Positions 1-8,736 of a stretch of 47,264 bases of DNA are shown here, in pieces. Every line of letters starts with the position of its first letter. The stretch's first letter is position 1. This DNA is from JAVBNW01 sp031551255 (GTDB lineage Bacteria > Bacillota > Clostridia > Christensenellales > UBA1750), in NCBI GenBank assembly GCA_031551255.1, contig JAVBNW010000005.1, forward strand, positions 1 through 47,264, given 5' to 3'. The notes beneath the pieces were generated by a model that saw only the letters and a program-made list of their open reading frames with translations, was not told the origin of the DNA and did not search any database. A program made the translations under genes and the position numbers.

Positions 1-2
1 TG

Positions 3-227
3 AACATGGGATGGAACGGCAGGGCCATGGGCGATTCCGCCCTGGAAGTGCTGGTGGATGCCGCCGCTTTTATCGGGGATGCGGCGAAAGCCGCGCAGGA
101 AAGGCTTCCCCTTGAGCGCTTCTCGGCCAAGGTATGGGTGAACCCCCACGACCCGGACGACTATTACGTGCAGATGCTCTATCATCCGCCGGAGGACGCG
201 GCGGCAAACGGCAGCCAGGATGAGTGA
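3..227 (+). CDS. C-terminal part of a hypothetical protein, cut by the window edge
   Basis: An open frame runs in from the left edge and stops at 225-227. It encodes 74 visible residues, acidic towards the end (ending NGSQDE). An ATG at position 6 has no visible ribosome binding site because the upstream DNA is missing, so this is more likely the tail of a longer protein than a complete gene. No motif is recognised. It is followed 40 bp later by the next gene on the same strand, so it probably belongs to the same operon. Confidence 0.45.
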   Translation, partial: NMGWNGRAMGDSALEVLVDAAAFIGDAAKAAQERLPLERFSAKVWVNPHDPDDYYVQMLYHPPEDAAANGSQDE

Positions 228-267
228 AAACTCCGCAATATGAGCGCTGACCACGAGGAGGGGCGAT

Positions 268-1512
268 GTGGAAATGAACGCAAAGGAAGCCCGCTTTGAA
301 GGATACCTGGAGTCGCAGGGCTTTAGCGGCGTAGTTGCCATCACGGTAACGCCCGACGCGTTGCTGTTCGCCGCGCCGCTGGATCAGATCGCCGTTCCCT
401 ATGCGGATATCCGGGGCTTTGCGATCGATGGATATGCGCTGCCGATCGATACCGAGTTTGGCCCGCTGCGCGTATCGAGGGTGGGCAGCGAAATCGAATG
501 GCTGCGCGACAAGCTTTGGGAGGCCTACAACGATGCCGTGCAAAAAGCGCTGTTTGTCGATGGCGCGCCGGTCTATCAGTCGCGCGGCGAATACCGGTAC
601 GAGGACGCCGACGGTCGGTCGACGGGCATTGCGGACATCCGGCTGTTCGGCAACTGTGTTCTCATCCTGCCGCCCAACGAAGAGGCTCGGCGGATTCCCT
701 TCTGTTTCGCGCGCGATCTGACCGAGGAAGGCTTTGCCCTGCGCCTGACGCTCGACACCGGCGAAACGTACAGTTTTGAGAAGCTGGGCGGCTATGTCGA
801 GGGCTTCGCTCATCAGCTTAAGACGCTCCTCACGGCCTTCCGGCGGGAGACCCAGCAAACCGTACTGGACTTATGCCCGTCGCTGAACGCCGTGCAGGCG
901 TCGGCCATCGCGCGCGTGATGCCCGAGGGCGCGGCCGCCTCCATGGGCGGGCTGCGGGCCATCAGCCCGGCGTTTGCCCAGGCTGTGGAGAAAAGAATCG
1001 CGCAGAGCAGAGCCGCGGAGGCCTATGCGTTCTTTCGAGGGATATACGCTCCAGACGAGATATTCGTCGGCCTCATGCCTTGGAAGACGCGCGCCGCCGC
1101 GCAGAATGAAACGCCGAGCGATGAGAGCCTCGCTGACGCGCGGGAGGCCCCGAACCATGCGATCTTCATCGCCGCGCCAGGGCCCGGCGCGCAAGGGGGC
1201 GTGGCCGCCGTCGAGCTCGCCATCCCCGGAGAGGATGCCGCCGCGACGTTTTTCTATCGCTATTCCGGCGATTGGGAAGCCTTCCGTGGCCATCTCAACC
1301 ATGCGATGGAGGCGGTGGGCTTTCGGCGCGAGGTCATATGGATCGGCAAAGAGGCGCTGGAGAAGCCCGAAAATGCCCCATACCGCATGGCGATCCGGCG
1401 CACGGCGGCACTGCGGTTTCTGCGAAGCTGCTTTGCCGGGCGGGCGATGCATAACTCGGCCGATGCCTGGAGGAAGGAAGTAGAACGACGACTTGCGGGA
1501 ACGGGGGCGTAA
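268..1512 (+). CDS. hypothetical protein, first complete gene of the zinc-ribbon/lipoprotein cluster
   Basis: The protein has 414 residues, no signal peptide and no membrane segment, so it is probably cytoplasmic. The N-terminal half alternates beta-rich stretches (roughly residues 10-70 and 95-170) and may fold as PH-like domains, but this is only inferred from the residue pattern. A charged helical region follows around residues 175-245. The start chosen is GTG 268, which lies 6 nt after GGAGG at 257-261; ATG 274 is an alternative. The LuxR-type HTH gene begins 3 nt after its stop, which supports one transcript. I do not recognise a family function. Confidence 0.7.
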   Translation: MEMNAKEARFEGYLESQGFSGVVAITVTPDALLFAAPLDQIAVPYADIRGFAIDGYALPIDTEFGPLRVSRVGSEIEWLRDKLWEAYNDAVQKALFVDGAPVYQSRGEYRYEDADGRSTGIADIRLFGNCVLILPPNEEARRIPFCFARDLTEEGFALRLTLDTGETYSFEKLGGYVEGFAHQLKTLLTAFRRETQQTVLDLCPSLNAVQASAIARVMPEGAAASMGGLRAISPAFAQAVEKRIAQSRAAEAYAFFRGIYAPDEIFVGLMPWKTRAAAQNETPSDESLADAREAPNHAIFIAAPGPGAQGGVAAVELAIPGEDAAATFFYRYSGDWEAFRGHLNHAMEAVGFRREVIWIGKEALEKPENAPYRMAIRRTAALRFLRSCFAGRAMHNSADAWRKEVERRLAGTGA

Positions 1513-1515
1513 GGC

Positions 1516-1872
1516 ATGCAATGGATGAAGCGCTTTAGGAGCGCTAGGCGCAAACCGCCGCAAGCGCCACGGGATGGGCCTGGCGAGACTCTTCCCGTGC
1601 AGGAAGAAGAAGTATGCTCAGCCCTCGTCGCGGACGATTCGCTGTGTGCGCTTTCCCTACGCGAGCGCGAGGTATTCGATCTGCTGATCACAGGCGATAA
1701 AATGCGCATCATCGGAGAGCGGCTGGCGATTAAGACCTCTACGGTCAATGGCTACTGCAAGATGATCTACAGGAAACTTGGCGTGAACAGCAGGGTTGAA
1801 CTCGTACTGCGCTATGGTTTGGCGGAACGCAACGGTGAACCCCAGGGCGAGGAAAGGAAGGATTTAGGATGA
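1516..1872 (+). CDS. LuxR/GerE-type helix-turn-helix protein
   Basis: The 118-residue protein has a basic, proline-rich N-terminus and then a LuxR C-terminal type HTH domain at about residues 47-100. The typical LSLRE-REV opening and the KTSTVNGY recognition-helix region are visible, as is the YRKLGV ending. No receiver or ligand-binding domain precedes it, so it is a stand-alone DNA-binding protein like GerE. The stop codon overlaps the ATG of the next gene (ATGA at 1869-1872), indicating translational coupling. It probably regulates this cluster, which is inference from position only. Confidence 0.75.
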   Translation: MQWMKRFRSARRKPPQAPRDGPGETLPVQEEEVCSALVADDSLCALSLREREVFDLLITGDKMRIIGERLAIKTSTVNGYCKMIYRKLGVNSRVELVLRYGLAERNGEPQGEERKDLG

Positions 1873-2339
1873 GCGATTTGGCTGCCGTATGGTCCCCGAA
1901 CGCCCAGACGCCCCAGCAAAGAAACGAGCCTGTCGATCAAATGCTTTTGCTACAGGACGAGATCGACGAATGCGCCCTCCGGGAACAGGGCGTCTACGCA
2001 AGGATTGGGCGGGAAGCATGGCCGCGTATCGCCGATGATCCCGCCTTGGGAGAGCTGGCCAGAGAGCTTCAGGACGCGCAGGCGCAGCTGGCAGCCGCTC
2101 GTGAAAAGCTGGCGGCCGCGCAAGCAGAGCAGGAGGAACGAGAACGCCAGGAGCGCGAGCGCCAGGTGGTACCGAAATGCTCCGCCTGTGGGGTGTCGAT
2201 TGATCCCAGCATGAAGTTCTGCCCGGGCTGCGGGCAAAAGGTCAGCGCGCACGCCAAGGCGTTTTGCCCCGAGTGCGGCTGCGAAACCCAGCCCGGCGCG
2301 CTGTTTTGCAGCGAATGCGGGTACCGGTTAAACGCGTGA
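1869..2339 (+). CDS. coiled-coil protein with two C-terminal zinc ribbons
   Basis: The protein has 156 residues. Residues about 25-98 are helical and very rich in Ala, Glu, Gln and Arg, consistent with a coiled coil. Two CxxC...CxxC zinc ribbons follow: CSACG...CPGCG and CPECG...CSECG. There is no signal peptide. The start ATG overlaps the stop of the LuxR-type gene. Short zinc-ribbon proteins of this kind are common in Firmicutes and usually act as protein or nucleic-acid adaptors; the partner here is unknown. Two further zinc-ribbon proteins lie in the same cluster. Confidence 0.72.
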   Translation: MSDLAAVWSPNAQTPQQRNEPVDQMLLLQDEIDECALREQGVYARIGREAWPRIADDPALGELARELQDAQAQLAAAREKLAAAQAEQEERERQERERQVVPKCSACGVSIDPSMKFCPGCGQKVSAHAKAFCPECGCETQPGALFCSECGYRLNA

Positions 2340-2364
2340 CATCAACAAACAGGAGGAGTTTCTT

Positions 2365-2868
2365 ATGAAAAGAACCATTGCGATGATGCTTACCGTTCTG
2401 ATGATGGCCGCATCGAGCGCTGGATGCGGAAAATCTTCCGCGGAAAAAGCGACGGAAGACCTGGTAAAGGATCTTACGGGCATGAATGTGGACTTGAGCG
2501 GGGATTCCGGCATGAGTTCGCTCAAGGACGACGCCGGAAACGGCATTCAAGTGGGTTTGGATCTAGAGTGGCCGAAGGATCATATGGGCGATTTGCCGAA
2601 GCTGGAGGGCTCGATCATCTCCGTCCTCACTGCCGAGACGGGCTCTTCCCTGACGGTACAGGACGTCTCAAGAGAAGATGTCGACGCATATATGCAGGAG
2701 CTAAAAGATTTGGGCTACACCGACGAGCTGTCCGAGAACGAAATGACCGGGAACAGTTTTACCTTCAGCGCCAGGAAGGACGATGGCGTCGTACAGCTCA
2801 TCTACACACCCGAAAAAGATGATAAAGCGTCCACGTGCATGCTGATTTACGGCATAGACAAAAAGTAG
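2365..2868 (+). CDS. small lipoprotein
   Basis: This encodes 167 residues starting with a lipoprotein signal peptide: KR, a hydrophobic stretch and the lipobox SAGC with Cys at about residue 20. The mature part is acidic and presumably sits on the outer face of the membrane. No known domain is recognised. The ribosome binding site AGGAGGAG lies about 10 nt upstream of the ATG. It is followed 12 bp later by a second small lipoprotein, and both show a pattern of short beta-strands with an internal segment like DAYMQELKDLGY, so a common origin is possible but not shown. Confidence 0.72.
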   Translation: MKRTIAMMLTVLMMAASSAGCGKSSAEKATEDLVKDLTGMNVDLSGDSGMSSLKDDAGNGIQVGLDLEWPKDHMGDLPKLEGSIISVLTAETGSSLTVQDVSREDVDAYMQELKDLGYTDELSENEMTGNSFTFSARKDDGVVQLIYTPEKDDKASTCMLIYGIDKK

Positions 2869-2880
2869 GGGGAAAATACG

Positions 2881-3318
2881 ATGAAGAATGCGATTCGCAT
2901 CCTCGCGGTATCCATGATCGTGCTGCTGCTCTGCTCCTGCGGCGTTCTCAGCAATGCCGCCGAGGCCGAAAGCTATGACTTTGGCAAGGATGCCATTCCA
3001 TCGATCAAGGCCGTGCTGGGAGAATCCCGCGAGGTAAGCGGTGTAACGACAAGTACCGAAAACGGCACACAGCGCAAGCAATACGACTATAAGAGCGACA
3101 CGGTATACGACGACCTCGTCGCCTATATGGAGTACATGATTAACGAACAAGGCTGGCTGCTCACACAGGATATGGATTTGAGGGTAGCGCCGGGCGCCGC
3201 GCAGATCGCCAAGGCATCCGCCGATGAGGGCAAGCTGCTGGTCATCAACGTCTCGTATGACGAGACGACCTATATCCTGCTGATACAGAAGGGCGAGGGA
3301 ACGCTCACGCCCAATTGA
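2881..3318 (+). CDS. small lipoprotein
   Basis: The 145-residue protein begins with a lipoprotein signal peptide whose lipobox is LCSC (Cys at about residue 20). The mature part has no recognised domain; it contains the segment YDDLVAYMEYMINEQGW, similar in layout to a segment of the preceding lipoprotein. AGGGGG upstream of ATG 2881 serves as ribosome binding site. It is placed within the same co-directional cluster. The exported location is well supported, the function is unknown. Confidence 0.7.
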   Translation: MKNAIRILAVSMIVLLLCSCGVLSNAAEAESYDFGKDAIPSIKAVLGESREVSGVTTSTENGTQRKQYDYKSDTVYDDLVAYMEYMINEQGWLLTQDMDLRVAPGAAQIAKASADEGKLLVINVSYDETTYILLIQKGEGTLTPN

Positions 3319-3349
3319 AAAGCCGCGTAGACATGCATGGAAAGGCGTG

Positions 3350-3682
3350 ATGATCTTGGCCTTCTATAAGCAGCCCTGCCTGCATTGCGGCGCGTTGACC
3401 GATGCCGACGCGCGGTTTTGCGCCAAATGCGGCTCACATAGCCCGTTTGCGTATCTTTGCCCCGCATGTCTGCGGCCGGTTCAGAAGGGTGATACGCTTT
3501 GCGCGGGCTGCGGGCGCATGCTTTATGTAACCTGCCCGACGTGCGGCAAGCCGACCTTCGTGCAGGAGCGATGCGAGGCTTGCGGCGCGGGGCTGATGCG
3601 CCTGTGTTCCAACAAGCGCTGCGGCGCGTACCAGTTCTTTGAGAACACGAAATGCACCGTCTGCGGCAAAAAGATGAAATAG
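3350..3682 (+). CDS. cysteine-rich protein made of zinc ribbons
   Basis: The 110-residue protein is built almost entirely from CxxC knuckles: CLHCG, CAKCG, CPACL, CAGCG, CPTCG, CEACG, CSNKRCG and CTVCG, enough for about four zinc-binding ribbons. No signal peptide is present. GGAAAGG lies just upstream; GTG 3347 is an alternative start one codon earlier. The stop at 3680-3682 is immediately followed by the ribosome binding site of the next zinc-ribbon gene. It is likely an adaptor or scaffold; no enzyme motif is visible. Confidence 0.7.
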   Translation: MILAFYKQPCLHCGALTDADARFCAKCGSHSPFAYLCPACLRPVQKGDTLCAGCGRMLYVTCPTCGKPTFVQERCEACGAGLMRLCSNKRCGAYQFFENTKCTVCGKKMK

Positions 3683-3694
3683 GAGAGATGAGCG

Positions 3695-4450
3695 ATGCTC
3701 AAATCCTTTACGCGCAACTACAACGACAACTCCACCGAAGCGGGCTTTCAATTTACCTTTCACTGCGATATCTGCCAGGATGGCTACAAGAGCTCGTTCA
3801 TCGAATCCACGACGTACAAGCGCGGCAAGGGCATACGCGGGCTGGCGCAAGGCGCCAGCATCCTGGGCAACCTCATCGGCGGGGCGGCCAGCAACATCGG
3901 GTATAATGTGCAGCGCGGCGGCGACGTGCTCTCCGAGCGGTTCCAAGGGCAAAGCCCCGAATGGCAAAAGGAGCACGAGCAGGCCTTCGAGCGCGCGCAG
4001 AACGAGGCCATGCGGCACTTCCATCGGTGCCACGCCTGCCATCAGTACGTCTGCGACGCCGATTTCAACGAGGATGACGGCCTGTGTGTATCCTGCGCGC
4101 CGCGCCAGGAGATCGCCGTGGCCAAGGCGCGCGCCGAAGCCATGCGCCGCAACATCAGCGAGGCCGGAGAATCGGCGACGGTATGGCAGGGCAAGATCGA
4201 GCGCAAGACCACGGCATGCCCCGCCTGCGGCAAGCCAGCGGGTACGGGCAAGTTTTGCAACAACTGTGGGGCGTCCATGGCGCTGAACAAGTGCGCGAAG
4301 TGCGGCGGCGAGAACGCCTTGGGCGTACGCTTCTGCAACCATTGCGGCGCGTCGATGACGGCTCCGGCATCGGGAAAATGTTCCGGTTGCGGCGAAGAGA
4401 ACGCGCCGGGCACCAAGTTCTGCGGCGGGTGCGGCAAGAAGCTGGGCTAG
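3695..4450 (+). CDS. multi-zinc-ribbon protein
   Basis: The protein has 251 residues. A CDIC knuckle lies near residue 24. A Gly/Ala-rich segment (about 50-75) follows that could be a short membrane-associated or linker helix. A second treble-clef-like group (CHAC...C...CVSC) sits at about 112-135, and three tandem C-terminal zinc ribbons (CPACG...CNNCG, CAKCG...CNHCG, CSGCG...CGGCG) occupy about 170-250. AGGAGA precedes ATG 3695. It resembles uncharacterised Firmicutes zinc-ribbon proteins; a role in binding partner proteins or membranes is inference. It lies directly upstream of a lipoprotein gene. Confidence 0.72.
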   Translation: MLKSFTRNYNDNSTEAGFQFTFHCDICQDGYKSSFIESTTYKRGKGIRGLAQGASILGNLIGGAASNIGYNVQRGGDVLSERFQGQSPEWQKEHEQAFERAQNEAMRHFHRCHACHQYVCDADFNEDDGLCVSCAPRQEIAVAKARAEAMRRNISEAGESATVWQGKIERKTTACPACGKPAGTGKFCNNCGASMALNKCAKCGGENALGVRFCNHCGASMTAPASGKCSGCGEENAPGTKFCGGCGKKLG

Positions 4451-4497
4451 CGAACGGCCGTCGTCGATGCGCCGGTGAAATCGGAGGAGGATATATC

Positions 4498-5652
4498 GTG
4501 AAAAAAATAGCGGCTTTATGGCTTGTCGCCGTATGGATTATGTTCTTGGTAGGTTGCGGCGTGCCTAATGACAGCGTATCGGCCAGCGGCTCGCAAAGCC
4601 CCGCCCCGACGGAAAGCATCTTAGGAGATGCTAATAACCAAGGCAATACGCTAAACGGCGCCCCCGGTCAAGGGGAGAGCGCTCCCATGATGGGCGGTTC
4701 CACGGGCGGTCAAGCTAAACAGGCGGATGCCCAGCCTCCGGCGCAGCCCGCCGCGGAACCAGCTGCCGACCCCGCGAGCGATATCACCGTGCAGTACGGC
4801 GCGTCGTGGTTCCTGTTGGTGAACGATACGATTGAGGGCGGTATCAAAATCCAGGGAGGGAATATTCCCGTATCGTTCCGCTTGATCATGCTCATGACCA
4901 ACATGGACCCCGCCTCATTGGAGGGCGAAGGCGAGTATTCCGGCCAGTCCTACAACAACCTCGTCTCCTACAAAGGGGCTACATTTGAATATGACATAAC
5001 GATTTCCGGCTCCGCGGATTCCCGCGGCTACGCTGGGTGCAGGCTCACGCTCACACAGGCGGGCGAGGCTCTCGAGGGCCGGGCATTCGTGGAGTATAAC
5101 GACATTTATGATGTCAACCTCATCGTCAGAGGCGGTGATGAGACCGCAACCGTGGATTATACGGAGGGTGGTGCGTATCCTATCACCTACGTGTTCAAAA
5201 CCCTTCCGGCACCTGTCGGTTCTGTGGGCCGGAATGTGGATATCGAGTTGCCAGCCGAATTTGCGGCGCTTGGTCTCACGAAGCTCAAAGGCAAGCTCTA
5301 TTCCAACGCCGAGATGGACCAGCAGACCTACGACGAGATGATGAAGCAGCTGGAGGATTTCATAGACCAAGAGGTCAACGATGCCGAGAAGGCGCGCCAG
5401 GCCGAAGAGGCCAAGGAGAAGCAAACCGAGCAGCAGCGGCAAGAGGCAATCCAGCAGCTCGAACAGGACATTGCCTCCCTGAAAGAAGTGCTGAAAATGA
5501 ACGAAGTGCTCATTAAAAAGTACGAGAGCAAAGGTGTTCTGGACGCCTCGGAGACGAGAACCTACGAAAGAATCAAGATGCTCTACGCAAGGGATAGCGA
5601 GACGCTTTCTTCCAAGGAAGCGCAACTCGCGGCCTTGCAGGGCCAGAAATAG
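4498..5652 (+). CDS. lipoprotein with Gln/Pro linker and C-terminal coiled coil
   Basis: The start is GTG 4498, placed by GGAGGAGG at 4482-4489 and by the signal peptide that follows (KK, hydrophobic core, lipobox LVGC). The reading frame is open further upstream, but that part overlaps the zinc-ribbon gene in another frame and is not coding. The protein has 384 residues: a Ser/Ala/Pro/Gln linker to about residue 95, a beta-rich domain of about 200 residues with an immunoglobulin-like or lipocalin-like strand pattern, then a long charged helix (about 290-384) rich in Gln, Glu and Lys that should form a coiled coil. No family is recognised. It is exported and membrane-anchored. Confidence 0.7.
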   Translation: MKKIAALWLVAVWIMFLVGCGVPNDSVSASGSQSPAPTESILGDANNQGNTLNGAPGQGESAPMMGGSTGGQAKQADAQPPAQPAAEPAADPASDITVQYGASWFLLVNDTIEGGIKIQGGNIPVSFRLIMLMTNMDPASLEGEGEYSGQSYNNLVSYKGATFEYDITISGSADSRGYAGCRLTLTQAGEALEGRAFVEYNDIYDVNLIVRGGDETATVDYTEGGAYPITYVFKTLPAPVGSVGRNVDIELPAEFAALGLTKLKGKLYSNAEMDQQTYDEMMKQLEDFIDQEVNDAEKARQAEEAKEKQTEQQRQEAIQQLEQDIASLKEVLKMNEVLIKKYESKGVLDASETRTYERIKMLYARDSETLSSKEAQLAALQGQK

Positions 5653-5719
5653 AGGGGCGGACGCCTACGCTGAATCGAAGGACTGTCAGAAAGCCCATAA
5701 GATCGTGGGGGATGAGTGC

Positions 5720-6541
5720 GTGCAAAAACGATGGCTGGCGCTGCCAATTTTTCTTATATTCATTATGACGTTGCTGTCCGGCTGCTTTGCCACGCAACTC
5801 GATGCCTGGCTCGACGACATGCAGGGCGTGGAGCACACGACGCCTCCGCTCTCGCCGCTCCCCAATCAAGCGAGTTTGAGCGATGCGACACCGTTGCCGG
5901 AGGTGACCGCATTGCCATCGGCAGCGACGACGACCCCTATCGCGCCAACCCCCATGCTAAAGCCAACGCCGCCGGATTCGCCGCAAGCCAGCGTCACACC
6001 GATTCCACCGACTCCGCAAACCGACGAACCCTTCAACTTGGAGGACTTCGATTACATCTCCGGCTACCGCATCAATCCCGACGAGGCGGGCCGGGAAGCG
6101 TATCAATTCCCCGACGGGCCGATGATCATCGGAGCGTTCGGGGAACCCATCGATGCCACCGAAGGCGATGATTCTCTTAACATCGAGTATGATTTTGGCT
6201 CGATCATCTGCATCCGCAGCATGGCGAGCGGCGAGATCATCATGTTCAATCTCAACATCGAGAACGACAAGCTCGCCGGGCCGCGAGGCACGCGCGTGGG
6301 CGACGATGCACAAACGGTGCTGGATCGCTTCCGCAACGATATTGGAAATGTGACAAGCGACGGCGAGTTGTACAATATCGACGATGACCCCTTCTGTTGG
6401 GGTACGGTCTCGTATAACAAAGCGGGCGAGCTGTTCTTCATCACCTATGCGGTGGGAAACGCGACGAAGAGCGCCTGCCGGGTGATCTACGATATCGAAG
6501 GCGGCAAGGTCGCCGCCATCACCTGGTATATCGACCAATGA
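5720..6541 (+). CDS. lipoprotein with Thr/Pro-rich linker
   Basis: I chose GTG 5720 because a lipoprotein signal peptide follows directly (QKRW, hydrophobic core, lipobox LSGC) and GGGGGATGAG lies just before it; GTG 5705 is also in frame. The product is 273 residues. A Pro/Thr/Ala-rich linker occupies about residues 45-95, followed by a globular domain of about 170 residues with strands and a short Gly-rich turn (GPRGTRVGDDAQ). That segment resembles the layout of small secreted domains that track sequence-divergent repeats, but no family is recognised. It sits 67 bp after the previous lipoprotein gene on the same strand. Confidence 0.7.
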   Translation: MQKRWLALPIFLIFIMTLLSGCFATQLDAWLDDMQGVEHTTPPLSPLPNQASLSDATPLPEVTALPSAATTTPIAPTPMLKPTPPDSPQASVTPIPPTPQTDEPFNLEDFDYISGYRINPDEAGREAYQFPDGPMIIGAFGEPIDATEGDDSLNIEYDFGSIICIRSMASGEIIMFNLNIENDKLAGPRGTRVGDDAQTVLDRFRNDIGNVTSDGELYNIDDDPFCWGTVSYNKAGELFFITYAVGNATKSACRVIYDIEGGKVAAITWYIDQ

Positions 6542-6572
6542 TGGCATTCTATATCAAGGTGGTTATGACGAT

Positions 6573-8246
6573 ATGAAAAGAGCACTGGCACTTCTATTGA
6601 TCGCATGCGCCTGCCTCTGTACCGCATGCCATGACACATCCACCTATATCCCCTGGCCAACCGAGCTATTGCCGGAGGGCTTACCAGCGTATGCCAGCAA
6701 GGTGGGAGGCGTTAGCGAGATCGAAGGCGGGTATGCGCTGAGCCTCACCACCATGAGCAATCTGCTGGAAGACTATAAGGAACAATTGGAAGAGGCTGGG
6801 TATGCCGTCGAGCCGGGTTACGGGAATCCGACCGTCGCGCGCAAGGGCGATGTAGAGGTTCAGATCGAGACATACGGAATGAATTTTTCCATGTGGGTGT
6901 CCATCACGGTGACGACGAAAAGCGCAAGCGAGCTAAGCGGCGAAGATGGGAAGGATCCGCGAACGCCCGATCCGGGCGCTTCGCCCGCGTCCACGCAGGA
7001 TGGCGCCCAAACGCCGGGCTTGCCGTCGGCGGAACGTCTCTACCCCTACCCTGATCCCGGCGGGAACGCGTTTGGGTTGGTGGATCGCAGCGGGAGGCTG
7101 CACTATGATTTTCTTTTTGCGTCGGTGGAGCCCATCCCCCGATGGGAGCGCTGGGGCGATGATCCCATGTCGGAAGGCCCATCGTGGCTCTGGGTGATAT
7201 CACGCGACGCCTCGGAGCAGTTCATACTGCGCGGCAGCGAGATCGTCTACACTTCCGGCTCCGACGGGCCGGGGATCGTCCCCCTCATCACCGATGGGGA
7301 GGTTATCCTCGTCGAGGCGGCGGAAAGTGACAGCTTCATGGGGCCCTATGGCCTGATCTCCGCTGAAGGCAAAACCCTTCTGGAACCCGCCTATGCCCTG
7401 GGTCTTTTGCTGGGGAACGGCTATGCGGCCTTCGAAAAGGACGATGATACGTGGACGATCTGCGATGCCGGCGGCTCGATTACCGAATTGGCAGCGTTCG
7501 ATATCCTGGATCTCTCCGAAGAAGGCGTGCTGCTGGTTATCGACGGCGATGGGATGTACCGATACCTGAACCTTGACGGCACGGCCTATATCGATGCGAT
7601 CTTCGATGACGCTCTGCCGTTCCAGGATGGCCGCGCGGTGGTGACCGTTGGTGAAAAGTATGGTGTGATCGACGAAAGCGGGCTGTTTCTTCTCGAACCC
7701 AAGTACGAATTCCTCACTTCGTTTTGGCAGGGCATCGCTCTGTACACGCGCGATGGGAAGCGCGGCGTGCTGAGCGATGCATTCGTCGAAGTGACCAAAC
7801 CGATCTACGAGGATTACCTCTCGCCTGTTCATGACGGTAAGGTCTTGGTAGCAATCCGGCCAGACGGGACATTTGACCTGATCTCTTCGGATAGCATCGT
7901 CAGCCTGTCAAAGGGCGTCGAGATCGACCTGGAGTATTCGCCCTACGTCGGCGAGCTGTTTGTTGCCAAGGAAGGCGGTTGGGGACTCATCGATATGCGA
8001 GGGGAATGGGTGGTTTCGCCCGATTACAACGTCATCACCGTGTCGGAGTTTGGCAACCGCGGCATCGCGCTGGCGGAGGACGGCATGGGCATCCACATCT
8101 TGAACCGTGACGGGCGCGAGATGTTTAATAGGGTGTTTCAGGATGTTCGCGCTTTCGATGAGCACGTAGTTTTGATCGAGAACGGCATTGGGCGCTGGTT
8201 ATTGCTTGATATGGATGCAGGCGAGGAAATCAGACTAATACAATGA
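6573..8246 (+). CDS. lipoprotein with WG repeats
   Basis: The protein has 557 residues. The signal peptide ends at lipobox CTAC (Cys near residue 19). A domain of about 100 residues follows, then a Pro/Ala linker, then a long array of WG-type (KWG) repeats. Visible repeat cores are GLVDRSGRLHYDF, YGVIDESGLFLLEPKYEFL and GLIDMRGEWVVSPDYN, among more degenerate ones. WG repeats form beta-rich surfaces and are common in secreted or surface proteins of Firmicutes and Bacteroidetes, mostly of unknown function. It is the last gene of the cluster. The N-terminal ~100 residues have a small-domain pattern like that of the lipoproteins upstream. Confidence 0.78.
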   Translation: MKRALALLLIACACLCTACHDTSTYIPWPTELLPEGLPAYASKVGGVSEIEGGYALSLTTMSNLLEDYKEQLEEAGYAVEPGYGNPTVARKGDVEVQIETYGMNFSMWVSITVTTKSASELSGEDGKDPRTPDPGASPASTQDGAQTPGLPSAERLYPYPDPGGNAFGLVDRSGRLHYDFLFASVEPIPRWERWGDDPMSEGPSWLWVISRDASEQFILRGSEIVYTSGSDGPGIVPLITDGEVILVEAAESDSFMGPYGLISAEGKTLLEPAYALGLLLGNGYAAFEKDDDTWTICDAGGSITELAAFDILDLSEEGVLLVIDGDGMYRYLNLDGTAYIDAIFDDALPFQDGRAVVTVGEKYGVIDESGLFLLEPKYEFLTSFWQGIALYTRDGKRGVLSDAFVEVTKPIYEDYLSPVHDGKVLVAIRPDGTFDLISSDSIVSLSKGVEIDLEYSPYVGELFVAKEGGWGLIDMRGEWVVSPDYNVITVSEFGNRGIALAEDGMGIHILNRDGREMFNRVFQDVRAFDEHVVLIENGIGRWLLLDMDAGEEIRLIQ

Positions 8247-8630
8247 AGCACTTAGAGCACATAGGCCATACAGGAGAGTTCATTATTTCACGGTATCGCC
8301 CGATTCCCACGATAAGCTATTTTCTTGGCAAAAAAACGGCGAAAAAACTGCACACCTGCGCCGATGACATGGAAAAGTGAACATGTTGTGATGATATCGT
8401 CGAAAACTATTTTCCAGTTTTGGTTTTTCCTATGTTTTTCCTTGACGCTTTCGATCGATTATGTGAAATGCCCTATAAATAAGCTTTTCAACCGATTTAA
8501 CATACTGTATGGCACATGAATGGCAGAGTATTTGGCATAGTCTGCGCTGATGACACGCGAATGTAACCGTGATATGATTGTAACGTCGATAGTTGGCGAT
8601 ATGCCATGGATCACCGCTCCTAACAAACCT
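8247..8630 (+). other. intergenic stretch, no gene seen
   Basis: This AT-richer stretch lies between the WG lipoprotein and the decayed recombinase element. Short frames exist, including a 33-codon ATG frame ending near 8645, but none has a convincing ribosome binding site or family match. It probably contains the left boundary of the inserted element; I could not place the boundary. Confidence 0.4.
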
Positions 8631-8655
8631 AAAACGCTTGATTGAGGCGTTTTTT
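8631..8655 (+). terminator. intrinsic terminator
   Basis: AAAACGC pairs with GCGTTTT across a 9-nt loop, and the stem runs into a T tract. It sits about 390 bp after the WG lipoprotein gene and upstream of the decayed recombinase element. Confidence 0.55.
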
Positions 8656-8674
8656 CATTTGAATTATACGCACT

Positions 8675-8706
8675 AAGAAGCCTGATCACAGCCGGCTTCT
8701 TTTTCT
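8675..8706 (+). terminator. second hairpin with T tract
   Basis: AAGAAGCC pairs with GGCTTCTT across an 11-nt loop, followed by TTTTTCTTT. It lies just upstream of the AAAGGAGGG ribosome binding site of the small gene at 8737, so it may act as a terminator or as a leader hairpin for the recombinase unit. Confidence 0.5.
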
Positions 8707-8736
8707 TTGCCCATTTTATGAAAGGAGGGAATATTC

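Noticed and set aside
4084..4497. N-terminal extension of the lipoprotein at 4498
   Set aside because: It overlaps the zinc-ribbon gene in another frame; the signal peptide and ribosome binding site set the start at 4498.
8325..8519. 64-codon frame in the intergenic region after the WG lipoprotein
   Set aside because: No ribosome binding site and a low-complexity Phe/Lys composition typical of AT-rich non-coding DNA.
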